This document shows, in pieces, positions 20,040-30,077 of a stretch of DNA of 57,664 bases (the stretch's first letter is position 1; each line of letters opens with the position of its first letter). The DNA is from Flammula alnicola (Eukaryota > Basidiomycota > Agaricomycetes > Agaricales > Strophariaceae). The position numbers and the translations under genes are program-made. Under the pieces are notes generated by a model. The model saw only the letters and a program-made list of their open reading frames with translations, did not search any database and had not been told where the DNA came from. The stretch is from assembly GCA_015499995.1 (NCBI GenBank), contig JADNRV010000301.1, positions 1 to 57,664 of the forward strand, in the 5' to 3' direction.

Positions 20040-20990
20040 GCTGATCTACATGCTGAAAACATATCCACCTTTCTTCTTCATCTACTGTCACTTCCGTTCT
20101 GCTGTCGCCCCACATCCAACTCTTCGTCAACATCCTGTCGCTTTTCCGCCGAGAAAAATCCAGCAGGCAGCGTTACGACCCTGATTTCTTCTGCAAGTCG
20201 CCCACTCGAGGCAGGCATGGTTTGAAAGGAGCATACAATATCCGTCACAATGACTCGGAAAGCTGGCACAAAAAGCGCAAGAGCAAGTTGATGGGGCGCG
20301 AAGGGAAAATCTGCAACGTATCTAAGACCGAGCACATTGATGCAAGGAGTAATGGAGAAGCCATGATGGCACCGAGGCGATGTCCTGGAAGATATTATGG
20401 CTTGGAAAAAGTGGCGAAGTGGATGCAGGTGCTTCGCCAGAAATGTAGCGCTACCGATGAAAAGGGGCCACAAGCTGATTCTCGTGTCACGATGAATTCG
20501 AAATCGCAATACGTGTCGTCAACTACGAGCGCCATGTTCTTCTCGTGGGCAAGGTTTCCAAATGAGAGGATTAAGACGGCAGAATGCGTGGCCATGTAAA
20601 GTTATTTGGATTGATGAGGATGATAGCCTTGGTTTTGGAGCTGATTAGGTTCCTGCACCGTTCGAACGACGGCTTGAAGTCATCTTCTGCGAGAGTTTTC
20701 AGTGGAACCGCTCTCATGCCGAAGGAGATTTAAAGCCATTCCGCAGTGGGGATTGGTGTCGATTCTTCTGGAGAAATGTAGGGGTGAAAGTACCTAAAAA
20801 TGGACGTCAGAAGATTTTCTGGCATCCAACGACACCAACGGCAGCTCACCAAGGCACAGGCAATATATATTTATCGCCTGCTTCTGCTACAGTCACCCAC
20901 AAAAACCGCCAAGGTACACCCCAAAGTCAAAGCCATGTCATCTTATTGCCTTTTCCACTCAAGGCCGTGCCCACTCGACGACGAGAGAGA
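20040..20990 (-). pseudogene. Class I/II PLP-dependent aminotransferase, decayed copy
   Basis: Minus-strand pieces follow the order of a fold-type I aminotransferase but in different frames. MALTLGCTLAVFV comes first (compare the usual TAGCN block), then YILPVPW, a GT-AG intron, YFHPYISPEE. Then come LAEDDFKPSFERCRNLIS, SKTKAIILINPN (the family NPNNP loop region) and NLAHEKNMALVVDDTYCDF. At the C-terminal side there are WRSTCIHFATFSK and ALFVPAFRVIVTDIV. Stops and frame changes occur between blocks. The Tyr of DDTYCDF is in place, but the catalytic Lys region is disrupted by a frameshift after FSK. A second decayed copy lies beyond the FunK1 gene. Confidence 0.75.
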
Positions 20991-21958
20991 AAGGGGCGAG
21001 AAAGGAGCGAGGGCTGAAATTCGGAGGTAAGTCTCGACTTCTAGACAACAAAACGAGCTCACCCACTCGTCGAAATAGAACATACCCTCGATGATTTATT
21101 CAATCCACCTATTGCACGCCGACTGCGCCTCATCCAGGACGACATCTTCACATTGATCCATGCGGCCTGCTCCTATTTGGCACGACACGTATTAGAGGTA
21201 AGTCATGCGGTCCTCCTCTATGAACATTGAATAAAATATTACTGACCTTGCTCGGCTGGGGTTTAACACCCCATCTGCCCCAATCGACTCTTAGCAAGTA
21301 ACAACACCCGCCGCCTACCCAAGTTAACACTGAAACCGTGTCCTGACACTCCTATATACGTGCACTTGTAAGTAATGGCCCGTTTCATAGACTGCAGTAT
21401 CGCACTGGACTGGGGTGGGCGCCGCCTGGGGGTAAGGTGCAAAGCTGCTGATCATCCGACATTCGGGTTCCAATTTAAAGCTCGAGATGGTGGTGGCGAG
21501 CAAAAGGACACAGTGGGGCTGCGAAGCATATTTAGATACAAGTAATGATCCTTTTATAGTAGTTATATATGAGGCATACCGATGTGCAAATCCAGTCGTT
21601 CCACCCTTCAACGTTCAACTCCTCTCTGGAATACTCGTCGCTTGCAGTCTGCGCGAACGAGGGCTGCACCTTCCGAGGTCGAACTCGCTGTTCAACCTGG
21701 CTTGAGTGCATCGGGCCGGCCGTCGGCCACAGCAAACACGGTCACATGATACATACAAATATTGTCACGTTATTAATTACGCGGGCACCGGGCCAACATA
21801 TTTCATTCTCAACCATCGCGGGCCACAGGATTTATTGGCCATTGTTCCTCTGCTTGCCTGCGGCACGTTCTGACCAGTGGCATCCTAACCAAGCGTCAGG
21901 ATATAAATTCACTGTACTGTAAGTTGTAATTTTCTCTCAGCGACACCAGAATCCAACG
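20991..21958. other. Copy B of the dispersed duplication and upstream region of the FunK1 gene
   Basis: Sequence from about 20950 to 21690 matches 14160-14960. On the minus strand, from an ATG at 21161, there is a short well-formed frame, MDQCEDVVLDEAQSACNRW, ended by TAA and then continuing as IIEGMFYFDEW in the same frame before a GTGAGC donor. This looks like a first exon with one nonsense mutation, of unknown family. From 21700 onward lies the promoter region of the kinase gene. Confidence 0.45.
21902..21907 (+). promoter_or_regulatory. TATA box of the FunK1 kinase gene
   Basis: TATAAA 52 bp upstream of the inferred start codon, in an otherwise mixed sequence. The spacing implies a short 5' leader. 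Confidence 0.5.
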
Positions 21959-24349
21959 ATGACACTTCTTCAGACCTCGACTTCAGAGAGCGACAAAGAG
22001 CCAGAGAACAGCAGTCCACCCCCTAGTTCCCAAAACTACAGCCATCTCATCCACCATACTCCCTACAGAAGAACCATGTCTGGGACTGGTAGCGCACATG
22101 GTTCGGATTTTGGATACGCAACGGTACAAGCTCAGAGGCCAGAAGTCGCAGCAGAGCTCGCCGATCATATCTATCACGATGAAGATCTTGGCAAGCGAAC
22201 GTTCGCCGGAAAGGTCGCACCCAACGAGGAGATCCAAGATTTCCTAAATGCTACGGATCTGTACGATACAGAGGCAAGAAGATGGCGCGCCATAGACACG
22301 GAGCCGTATACGGACGAGAAACTGCTTTACGCCCCCATCGTGGCCATCATCCAGGCAATTTTACGACATTTTGAGTACTCCGACACACGCTCTTGCGTCA
22401 ATACGCATAAAAAAAAGTTCACACATTCAGAAGGCCGAGAGGAGTACCACCCACCCCAATTGAGGACGTCGCCTGATGTGGCTATCCTAGGGTCTGGCAC
22501 GAACTTCAAACCAGAGGCAGTACACGCAGGGGTACCAAACTACGATATATGTGCATCGCCTGTCGAAGTCAAGACGCAGCACAACTTTACGAAAGGCGAG
22601 AATCTCACTCAGATTGCGATATACACCAGGTCAGCCTCCGATAACATGAGCTATAATGAATCTCATCCTCCTCCTTTAGGCAACTGTTCATACAGCAGTC
22701 GAATCGCAAGTTTGTCTGTTGCCCCATAATCACCGAGAAATATGCCCGGCTATATATCTTCGATCGCAGCGGCGTTCACGTACATCAGTCATCGCCAATC
22801 CACATTCACCAGGAAGCCACTGATTTCGTTCGACTGATCCTCGGCGTCTCCTCACCTGATGACAGCCTCATTGGCTTTGACACGTCCATATACTGGCTAG
22901 GCGACAAACGCGTCCTCGAAACTGTCGATGCAGACAACAACCCTGTAACGCTCACCTTGGAACCGGTGAAACCCATCTTTTATCGTCGTACAATTCGGGG
23001 TCGTGGCACCTGTTGTTGGAAAGCCAAGGACGATGAGGGAAAAGTCGTCCTCGTAAAAGATGCCTGGCGGTCCCGCGGTCGTACGGCGGAATGGAAGCTT
23101 TTGGAGGCCGTTAAAGGACTGGCTGGTGTAGGCCAAATGATCGCGTATGAAGACAACGATGACCAGCATATCTCGACCCTCAGAGGAATCACCGTTTTTT
23201 TAGAGGGATTCTGTGACCGAACGTTTTCCCGATTGATCCTCGAGTATTATGGTCCCCCCATTGAGGGCTTTGAAACCCCGCAAGACTTGTTGTTTGCTTA
23301 CCGCGATGCTATTGCGGGTGAGTCCATCTCTTCTCATCATTCTCCATGTAAAATTCATTGTTTCTTTAAGGACACCAAAATCTATTAAATATAGGGATCC
23401 TCCATCGTGATGTCAGCATCAACAATATCCTCATCGGCAAATCTGGTTCCGCACCTGGTAATCGAGGAGTTCTCATCGATCTTGACATGGCAATCCGGAT
23501 AAACGTTGCGGAGCGTTCAGTACAGGCGGATTTCAGGACGGTCTGTATTCTCTAAATTCTCGATTGGTTCCTGCTGACGACGCCTTGCTCTAATAGGGAA
23601 CCCGGGCATTTCAGTCGCTCAATGTGGTCCAGAGTTGCGGCAAAACGAACATGACTCAAGATTATCTTGACGATCTCGAGTCTTTTTACTATGTTTTATG
23701 CTGGGTCTGTTTTGGTTACGCTGGACCTAACAAGATGCTCGACCCGTTCCCTGAACGTCTGGCCATTTGGGAAAGTGGAAATCCAGACGTTGCGGCCGGC
23801 ATGAAAACCGCTTTCTTGGCAGGTCCATTAGCGGTATCATTCACGACGATATCGTCGTGTTTTGGACCCGTCTTCCTGCGTTTGCTGGAGAACCTTCATT
23901 CGTTCTTCAGGGACCTCATGTTCTCGAGATTTGCATCCCACGGTCCTATGTTCTCGAAACAAGGTTCGGCCTCGACGGTCGAGACTAAGATCCATCCATC
24001 GCCTGAACGAGTTGAGCAAGATTATGCCACTATTCTTGGCTTCGTCGATACCGCTATCGCGGAGCTCCTTGCATCCCCTGCGCCGACCAACGACGAGCCT
24101 GAGTCTGAGGCTACGTTCAACCATTCTGCGTCTCTGCCTACGACTCCCACAACGAGATTATTCTCAACTCGGGAACCATTGAGCGATATTTTGAGAAACG
24201 GTGGTTATGGCCCAGGGCCTTCCTCGCCACTCAAGAGACATTCAAATTCAGTGTATTCCGACGAGGACAGTCCCAAACTGAAGAAATCCAGGACTAGAAA
24301 TCGACACGCTGCCAGACAGCCTTCCTCCCTTAGTATTGAACAAGATTAA
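21959..24349 (+). CDS. FunK1-type protein kinase
   Basis: FunK1 kinases are a fungal-specific family expanded in mushrooms; their roles are mostly unknown. Four exons join in phase, 21959-22629, 22680-23317, 23395-23540 and 23597-24349, giving 735 residues. A Met at residue 40 is an alternative start. The N-terminal half is the FunK1 extension (TSPDVAILG, then CASPVEVKTQHN). The kinase core follows with GRGTCCWKAKD and VLVKDAWR (likely ATP lysine). The catalytic loop HRDVSINNIL is at about 440-449, and DLD replaces the usual DFG at about 465-467. The C-terminal tail is Ser/Pro-rich and ends in basic KKSRTRNRHAAR, possibly nuclear. No frameshift is visible, so it appears intact, although both flanks carry aminotransferase pseudogenes. 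Confidence 0.87.
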
Positions 24350-24439
24350 ACCTCTTCCGCTTTGATCCTGTATGTCTGCTTGCACGCATGTATTTTTTTA
24401 CCATTTCTGGCCTGCTCAGAATCAGATATGTAGTCTAAA

Positions 24440-25420
24440 AATACATCCTGAGATTAAACCACCCTCAACGTCTCGAACGAAAGCCTCTCCAAAGCCTCCT
24501 AACACTCGCACAGCTTCATCACATTCTTGTCGTCCATATTCGCCACTGAAAACCGTATCCGTCTGTAATCTCCCTCCACTTATACCTCTGTTCTGCTGTC
24601 GCTCAAGTTACACCCAACTCTTCGTCAAGACTCAACATGCCCTGTTGCTTTTCCTTTGAGAGAAATCCAGGACGCGGCATTACGAACCCGATTTCTTCCG
24701 CAAGCCGCTGGCCGACATCTCCTGACCTGACACGGGGAAATGGATATTGAACGATATCCGCCCTGCGCCCGGACATCTCATTTTCGAGGCAAATTTAATT
24801 TGAAGAGGACATCCAGTATCCGTCACGAAGGCTCAGCGAGCTGGTGCTGCTCCAGCAGGGATGTGGAACTGCTGATGAAAAGAGACCGTGGGGAGATTCA
24901 CCTGTTACGGTGGAATCACGACGGCAGGTTTCATCAACGACGAGGGCAAAGTCATTCTTGCGGGCGAGGCTGCGAATGAGGTGATCAAGGCTGGAGAATA
25001 CGTGACTTCTATAGGCATATTTGAAGGAGCGAGCACTAAAGTTTTACTAAAGCCTTGATCCGGTCCCCTGCAACGTTCAACGGACGGCGTGAAACCATCC
25101 TCAGACTTCTGCGCGAGTTTTCAGTGAGAACGCTTTCATGCCGAGCAGCTTTAAAGCTATTCTGCGTTGTGGGTCGACCAGTCGGCGTTGATTATTTTTG
25201 ACGGCATCAGGGAAGCAGGGGTCTCGCGGATGATTAAAGTACCTAAAAAAGGATCTCAGAATGTTTTCCGGCACACAACGCGACCAACACGACTCACCAA
25301 GGCGCAGGCAATATTGTATTGAATATAACATCCTCACCCGGATCTGCCACACTCATTGCGACCGCCCCTAAGGACAGGTTACAGCCCGAAGCCAAAGGAC
25401 ATGCAAATCTGATTCCGAGC
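24440..25420 (-). pseudogene. Second decayed class I/II aminotransferase copy
   Basis: It matches the copy at 20040-20990 at nucleotide level over most of its length and in the same orientation. Minus-strand pieces include ASGCNLSLGAVAMSVADPG, ILPAPW, an intron ending in TTTTTTAG, YFNHP, LLGMKAFSLKTRAEV followed by a stop. Further on are NDFALVVDETCRR (aligned with the Tyr-containing loop of live enzymes; Tyr is replaced by Cys) and STVTGESPHGLFSSAVPH. Several stops and frame changes rule out a functional enzyme. The YFNH and VVDET motifs identify the family clearly. Confidence 0.75.
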
Positions 25421-26230
25421 CCTTGATGGTAGACCATAACCTGCGTCTATAGCGAAAGCCGCTGGATGAGGCGACCCAATGGGTGGCAACGAACTCTGAT
25501 CGATTAAAAAGTGACACGATGTCCTATATATGGAGGCTTCGGAGGCTCGAAACCGGCATCGTATCTTCTACGAATTGCCATGCCTGTCCTACGGATGATT
25601 GGGGGAGAAACGGGTCAATAATTGAGAAAATCGAACGAAGCATTAGCCTACCTGCTATTCACCCAAATCGTAGACAAGAAAAGTATAAAGGCGTTTTCGA
25701 CCCAGCAAGTAGCCAAACATTTCAACCGACTCTTCATAAATTCCGTACAGCGCTTGAACCACCCACCAGCGTTGAGAGGTGCGACAACAGTAGAATTGTC
25801 GGCCCGTAGTTCCGGGGAAAGACAGCAGTTGATTATGGGTTCGTAGCATTGTGGAAAAGATACGAATCGTTCCGGTCCTAATATCAGAGAAAAGCACGGA
25901 GTTACATAGTCTAGACCGTTTGAATGGTAATCGCAAGACCTGAGTAATGAACTTGCACGAAATTCTGCTTAAAAATGCAGATAATTACTCTCGCGAGCGA
26001 AGAAACACCTGAGTCGCAAGACGTTCCTATATTCGATACACAGATTACTCTCATTGAAATGCAGAGCATACTTTGAATCGCATGTTCGCATGTTTGAAAA
26101 AAGAAACATAAAGGCAATGTTGAATGAGTGATTATTCCTTCGCTCTATGTATCTAAAAAGTAACAGTCAGCTTGTGGCAAAAAGGTTACGAGGTCGAGCC
26201 TATTCACCTAAGCATAGCAGAAGGGAGCTT
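25421..26230. other. Intergenic stretch without a recognised gene
   Basis: Short open frames on both strands, none family-like. It includes the 3' flank of the cytochrome oxidase gene. I see nothing further. Confidence 0.5.
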
Positions 26231-26711
26231 TTATGATGTGTACAGTTCTTCCTTCAACAACAATCCTAAAAGAACATAGATCAGAACTGAGACAAGGGTA
26301 GCGACGTCCAGCTAAGAAAAAAAAAGTACCCAATTCCTCGCGCAGGGGCTTCAGTTCATCAACATAGGCCTGGTACTGCGCCTTGTTTTCCACCTTCTCC
26401 TTGACTCCCTCGAAAACGCGTACGGCGGTCGCATAGTCGTTGACACGCCTGGCAGCTCGAACGGCGGACTCTACGACGGCAGGAGAGGGCACGAGATCAT
26501 GGGCGAAGCAGTTGTTAAGTCCACGCTGGACCTCGAAGAGGTCTTCTGCGTTTTGGAAAAAGTTGACGTAGCGTTCCGAGAACGACTCGAAAGTCTCCTG
26601 CGCGTGGCTAGAGGCGTGGCGGAGGGCGACGGTGGAGGTCCGTGCGCTCCTGGCGACGACAGAAGGGCGGGCTGCGGTGCGGAGGACGGTGGAGAGCATC
26701 TGGGGGCGCAT
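26231..26711 (-). CDS. COX6: Cytochrome c oxidase subunit Va (yeast Cox6)
   Basis: Structural subunit of mitochondrial complex IV. Two exons, 26711-26330 and 26265-26231, join in phase to give 138 residues; the last exon adds only LLLKEELYTS. The first 35 residues are Arg/Ser/Ala-rich without acids (TVLRTAARPSVVARSARTS), a typical mitochondrial presequence. The mature part starts near HAQETFESFSERYVNFF and continues ALRGLNN-type NCFAHDLVPSPAVVESAVRA. It then has RRVNDYATAVRVFEGVKEK and YQAYVDELKPLREELG. This is the complete Cox5A domain. Length and order match the family. Constitutive expression is expected. Confidence 0.93.
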
Positions 26712-29218
26712 GATAGTGGTGAAGGGAGCGAAACAGAAAACGACGAGGAATCGTTCGGGTTGTTCGGGAATAGCCGGCGACTAGCATAACAAAGCAATAC
26801 AGCCGCGATAACAGGCTGGGCTTACCTCGACCACCCAACGACCACCATCTCCCGTTCTTTTCTTTTTCACAATCCAGGGATTCCAAGCGACTTATGCACG
26901 TCTGGCAGTTTGTTGCCATCTTACCATTGGAGTCTCTGCGGAAGCAGGCCGACGTCCACGAAAATAGCACCCGCATTGTGCTTTACGCTCCCATCGAGTC
27001 TCAAATACTAAGTTCACAGGAAATATTGCCTGGATTTCTGGAGGCTGTCCATCCAAACTTTGGCGTGAGTCCGCTGAAGCGCATGACTGTAAGAGCCTTC
27101 AAAAATGCCAGCCATTATGAATCACTATAACTAAAGTTGTGTCCAGTTGCTGCGTTGTGTTAGTTTGAGAGGCCAGCTCTCTCTCTCTCTCTCTCTCGCC
27201 TGTCAAGCTATTATCTCGATCGTTTTCTGAACCCAATGTTTTGTGACGCCATCGGAGATTTCGAGAGGTGCCATTCACAATCTACAGTGCTTTGTGCAAA
27301 CTTTGAAGGGTTTGCATCCCACTCGGCGACATCGGATGCCTTTCCAACCTCGCAACTGGAGGCCCAGCTGTAGGCTCTCAACGAGCGCTCATTAAATGCA
27401 CAACAGCCTTGGGCGATGCTTGTCCACGTTCCCCGACGTCCACATGCTGAAGCGCTTCAGGGCTTGCCACGGAGCAATCTGGCATCTCAGCAACGGATCA
27501 ATATCTCACGCCGTCGTCCAGGGTCTGCACAGCCTTGTGCGCCGTCGCCCGCCGTTCAACGTGACAACATTTAATGTCCAGCGCGCGCTTGCGCTGCTGG
27601 TAGCAACAGCACCGACGACCTCTCGCCCTGGCATGCCTGACTATAATGTCCCTTATCTCGACGATACTGCTTTTTACCTGGGCCTGACGAATAGCCACTC
27701 GTAGCAAGCCTTTGTCGTTAATGGGCCAATGTTATCGAGGTCGTGTGGAGCCGTGTTGGAGAAAACAACCCTTAACATCTTTTGCGATACTTAATTAATC
27801 GCGACAGAACGGACATATGTCTTCTAGAAGATGACTGATGCTGACTCTGAGGCGATACTTGGATTGTCATTAATGCAATTTGGGAATCTTTATGATGGTC
27901 TGAAAGAGCTGAACTTCGGCGCAGTGGCTCTGAAACAGCGACGAAGGCACCGTTTTCTACATATGTCTTCGCTATCCTCATGCTCGACACGTCGGTTTCC
28001 TTCTTGGGGACCCATATAATTATACGCAGTCGGTCAAGGCCACGCAGCTATTTTAGTTGTCTCATGTCCAAAGGTTTATGCATCTCGAACTCGTGGAACG
28101 CCGTCATGTAATCCAAGGACACCTCAAATACTTCCATGAGGCGGCCACGCCTGCAGCATATGCCATCTATGTTTCTTTATATGCTCAAAATAGGTGTTTC
28201 TGTTCCTCTTGTAGCTTGTGCATCACCCAAGTCGGCCAAAGGCTGACTCAGTACTAGGATCCCTTTTAAAGTTTTAGCTCTTATAAGAAATCCCTCGGTT
28301 TTGCGGCCGCATTTGGATTCTTCATTCCTGTTTTCCGAAAAAATAATTTATCAGCTTCTTATCTCTCAGGAGGTCTGCTTAGAATGACTCGGTTTTTGAC
28401 TACGCCGCTGGGGGGTCCGATGACTTACTCGGGGAATGGGTAGAAAGTTCTGTAATGATTAATCTCACGAATCGTAAACGGGCTCTGCGCTTCTGGACCC
28501 CGTCTCATCCTCGCTGTTGTACGAGGGGAAAGCATAGCTTTTTCACACAAATTTCTCTTCACGAGTCGAGCCCCTAGCTCTTGCCGCACACTACTTACTC
28601 TCTGGCGGAGGACTGACAACTCGACTCGTCGCTAAGGGCGGTTAATTTCAGGCACAGTGCCTCCAGCGCTCCCCAGGGTCATTGAGGGACGAGGAATTAC
28701 GTTTATTACTTATTTTCTTTGAACATCGCATTGGAACTTGTTGTTCTTTTCACAAAGGTTGAAATAAAACACATTTCAAGGCTGTTAATTCTTGTTGCTG
28801 CCACCATTTTCACAAGATGAAGTAGCAACGAGATTGGCAGTTTGTTGCGTTCAAGTGAGTCCGGACAAGTCCATGGACCATGCCGTACATAGATTCCCAC
28901 GGAGCACCTAGCGTCCATATCTGTACGCGTGTGACACAGACAGTTCCACAACGTTAACCAGCAAGTCAAACTGCGTCCACCATGTTTTCAACCTGGCATC
29001 CAAAGATGAAATTGGGCAAAAGAAATTTCTGTAAGTCTTTATGGAGCCCTCGGAGCCTTCTTTCGGGACGGAGTGGGGGCTGTGATGAGTCATGGCGACA
29101 TCCACTGAGTGGACATAGCCTATTTCGAACCCTGGGAATATGGTGCACAGCACTCCGAGGGCAGTGAAATCTCCCCCGCCCCTTCCTCTTCTGAACGATA
29201 GATCGGCCTTGACTCAAT
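26712..29218. other. Gene-poor stretch of 2.5 kb
   Basis: Includes the upstream flank of the Cox subunit gene, a CT microsatellite and several unrelated open frames under 105 codons with no recognisable domain. The last 300 bp should hold the upstream region of the bZIP gene. No RNA gene was seen. Confidence 0.45.
27177..27197 (+). repeat. CT dinucleotide microsatellite
   Basis: About ten uninterrupted CT units. Confidence 0.95.
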
Positions 29219-29226
29219 TATATATA
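29219..29226 (+). promoter_or_regulatory. TATA box of the bZIP gene
   Basis: TATATATA about 230 bp upstream of the first ATG of the bZIP frame. No ATG lies between the TATA box and 29454, which supports the chosen start. Confidence 0.5.
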
Positions 29227-29453
29227 GCCCAGCAGTGTTCGTGTATAAAGACATCGCGGATTTTTTCATTAGTTGCTCACAACCCGTCTTTCCAACTCAC
29301 CGCTGCTTATTGGGCCCTACCCGAGCCCGCAACTTCCGTCTCAGTCCTTGTGTGTCAAGGACCCTGCCACCAAATCCCCCTTTTGAGACAACTCCCGGCT
29401 TTCAGCTGGCTCAACAATCTTCTACAACGGCTATCTCTAACGACATCCTCTCA

Positions 29454-30077
29454 ATGCAGTCCTCACTTCAGAAGGAGGAATTGGCCGACGAGTATTCTCT
29501 CGCGTCGATGAGCGCTCTCTTTGATATGCCTGTGGTGCCCAACGCGCCTGAGTATGGCAATGTCGCAGGACCCTCAAATTCCAATCTCCATCACACACAC
29601 TCGCGTTCTATTTCTTCCGGGTCGGCGTCCTCGTTCGCTGAACAAGGCCAACTTACTCGTGATCATCCATCACTACAGGGCTTCCGGGGACGGCGAAGCC
29701 CTGACTCGTTCATTCCTGACGACGCACCCACACAGGACCGTCGGTACTTGACACCCTCGGCAACATCGAAGAAACAGGTCCCCTTTTATTTCGCATCTCG
29801 CCGACAGGCCGAGGCCCTGTCCGACGAGGAGGACGAGCTCGCTGAAGAGCCGCTCCACCCAAACGCCACTGACCAGGAGAAGATCGCGTACAAGCGCCGG
29901 CAGAATACACTGGCTGCTCGTCGGAGCCGGCGTCGCCGCCTTGCGCAGTTCCAGAAGCTCGAGGAGGACGTTGCCCGGCTAAACAGGGAGAAGGATATCT
30001 GGAAGGAGCGCGCATTGATGATGGAGCGGATGCTCTCCACTCATGGGCTTCCTTGCCCCAACTTCTCCGATCGTTAA
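29454..30077 (+). CDS. bZIP transcription factor, GCN4/CPC1-like
   Basis: Nuclear DNA-binding regulator of 207 residues. I start at ATG 29454 (MQSSLQKEELADEY). The same frame is open upstream to about 29235, but only from a GTG, so an N-terminal extension through an unseen exon cannot be excluded. The middle is Ser-rich. The basic region reads KRRQNTLAARRSRRRR, with the Asn and Arg of the bZIP contact motif (N-x7-R), at about residues 145-160. A short leucine zipper follows (LEEDVARLNREKDIWKERAL, then MERML). It ends STHGLPCPNFSDR. The NTLAARRSR core and the position near the C-terminus are typical of Gcn4/Cpc1 homologues that control amino-acid biosynthesis. That role is inferred. Confidence 0.82.
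   Translation: MQSSLQKEELADEYSLASMSALFDMPVVPNAPEYGNVAGPSNSNLHHTHSRSISSGSASSFAEQGQLTRDHPSLQGFRGRRSPDSFIPDDAPTQDRRYLTPSATSKKQVPFYFASRRQAEALSDEEDELAEEPLHPNATDQEKIAYKRRQNTLAARRSRRRRLAQFQKLEEDVARLNREKDIWKERALMMERMLSTHGLPCPNFSDR

Noticed and set aside
20800..21030. Plus-strand open frame of 76 codons rich in Arg and Glu
   Set aside because: It lies opposite aminotransferase remnants on the minus strand and is not preserved in the related copy at 14.2 kb.
28400..28650. Possible tRNA or small RNA
   Set aside because: No acceptor, D or T arm could be folded.
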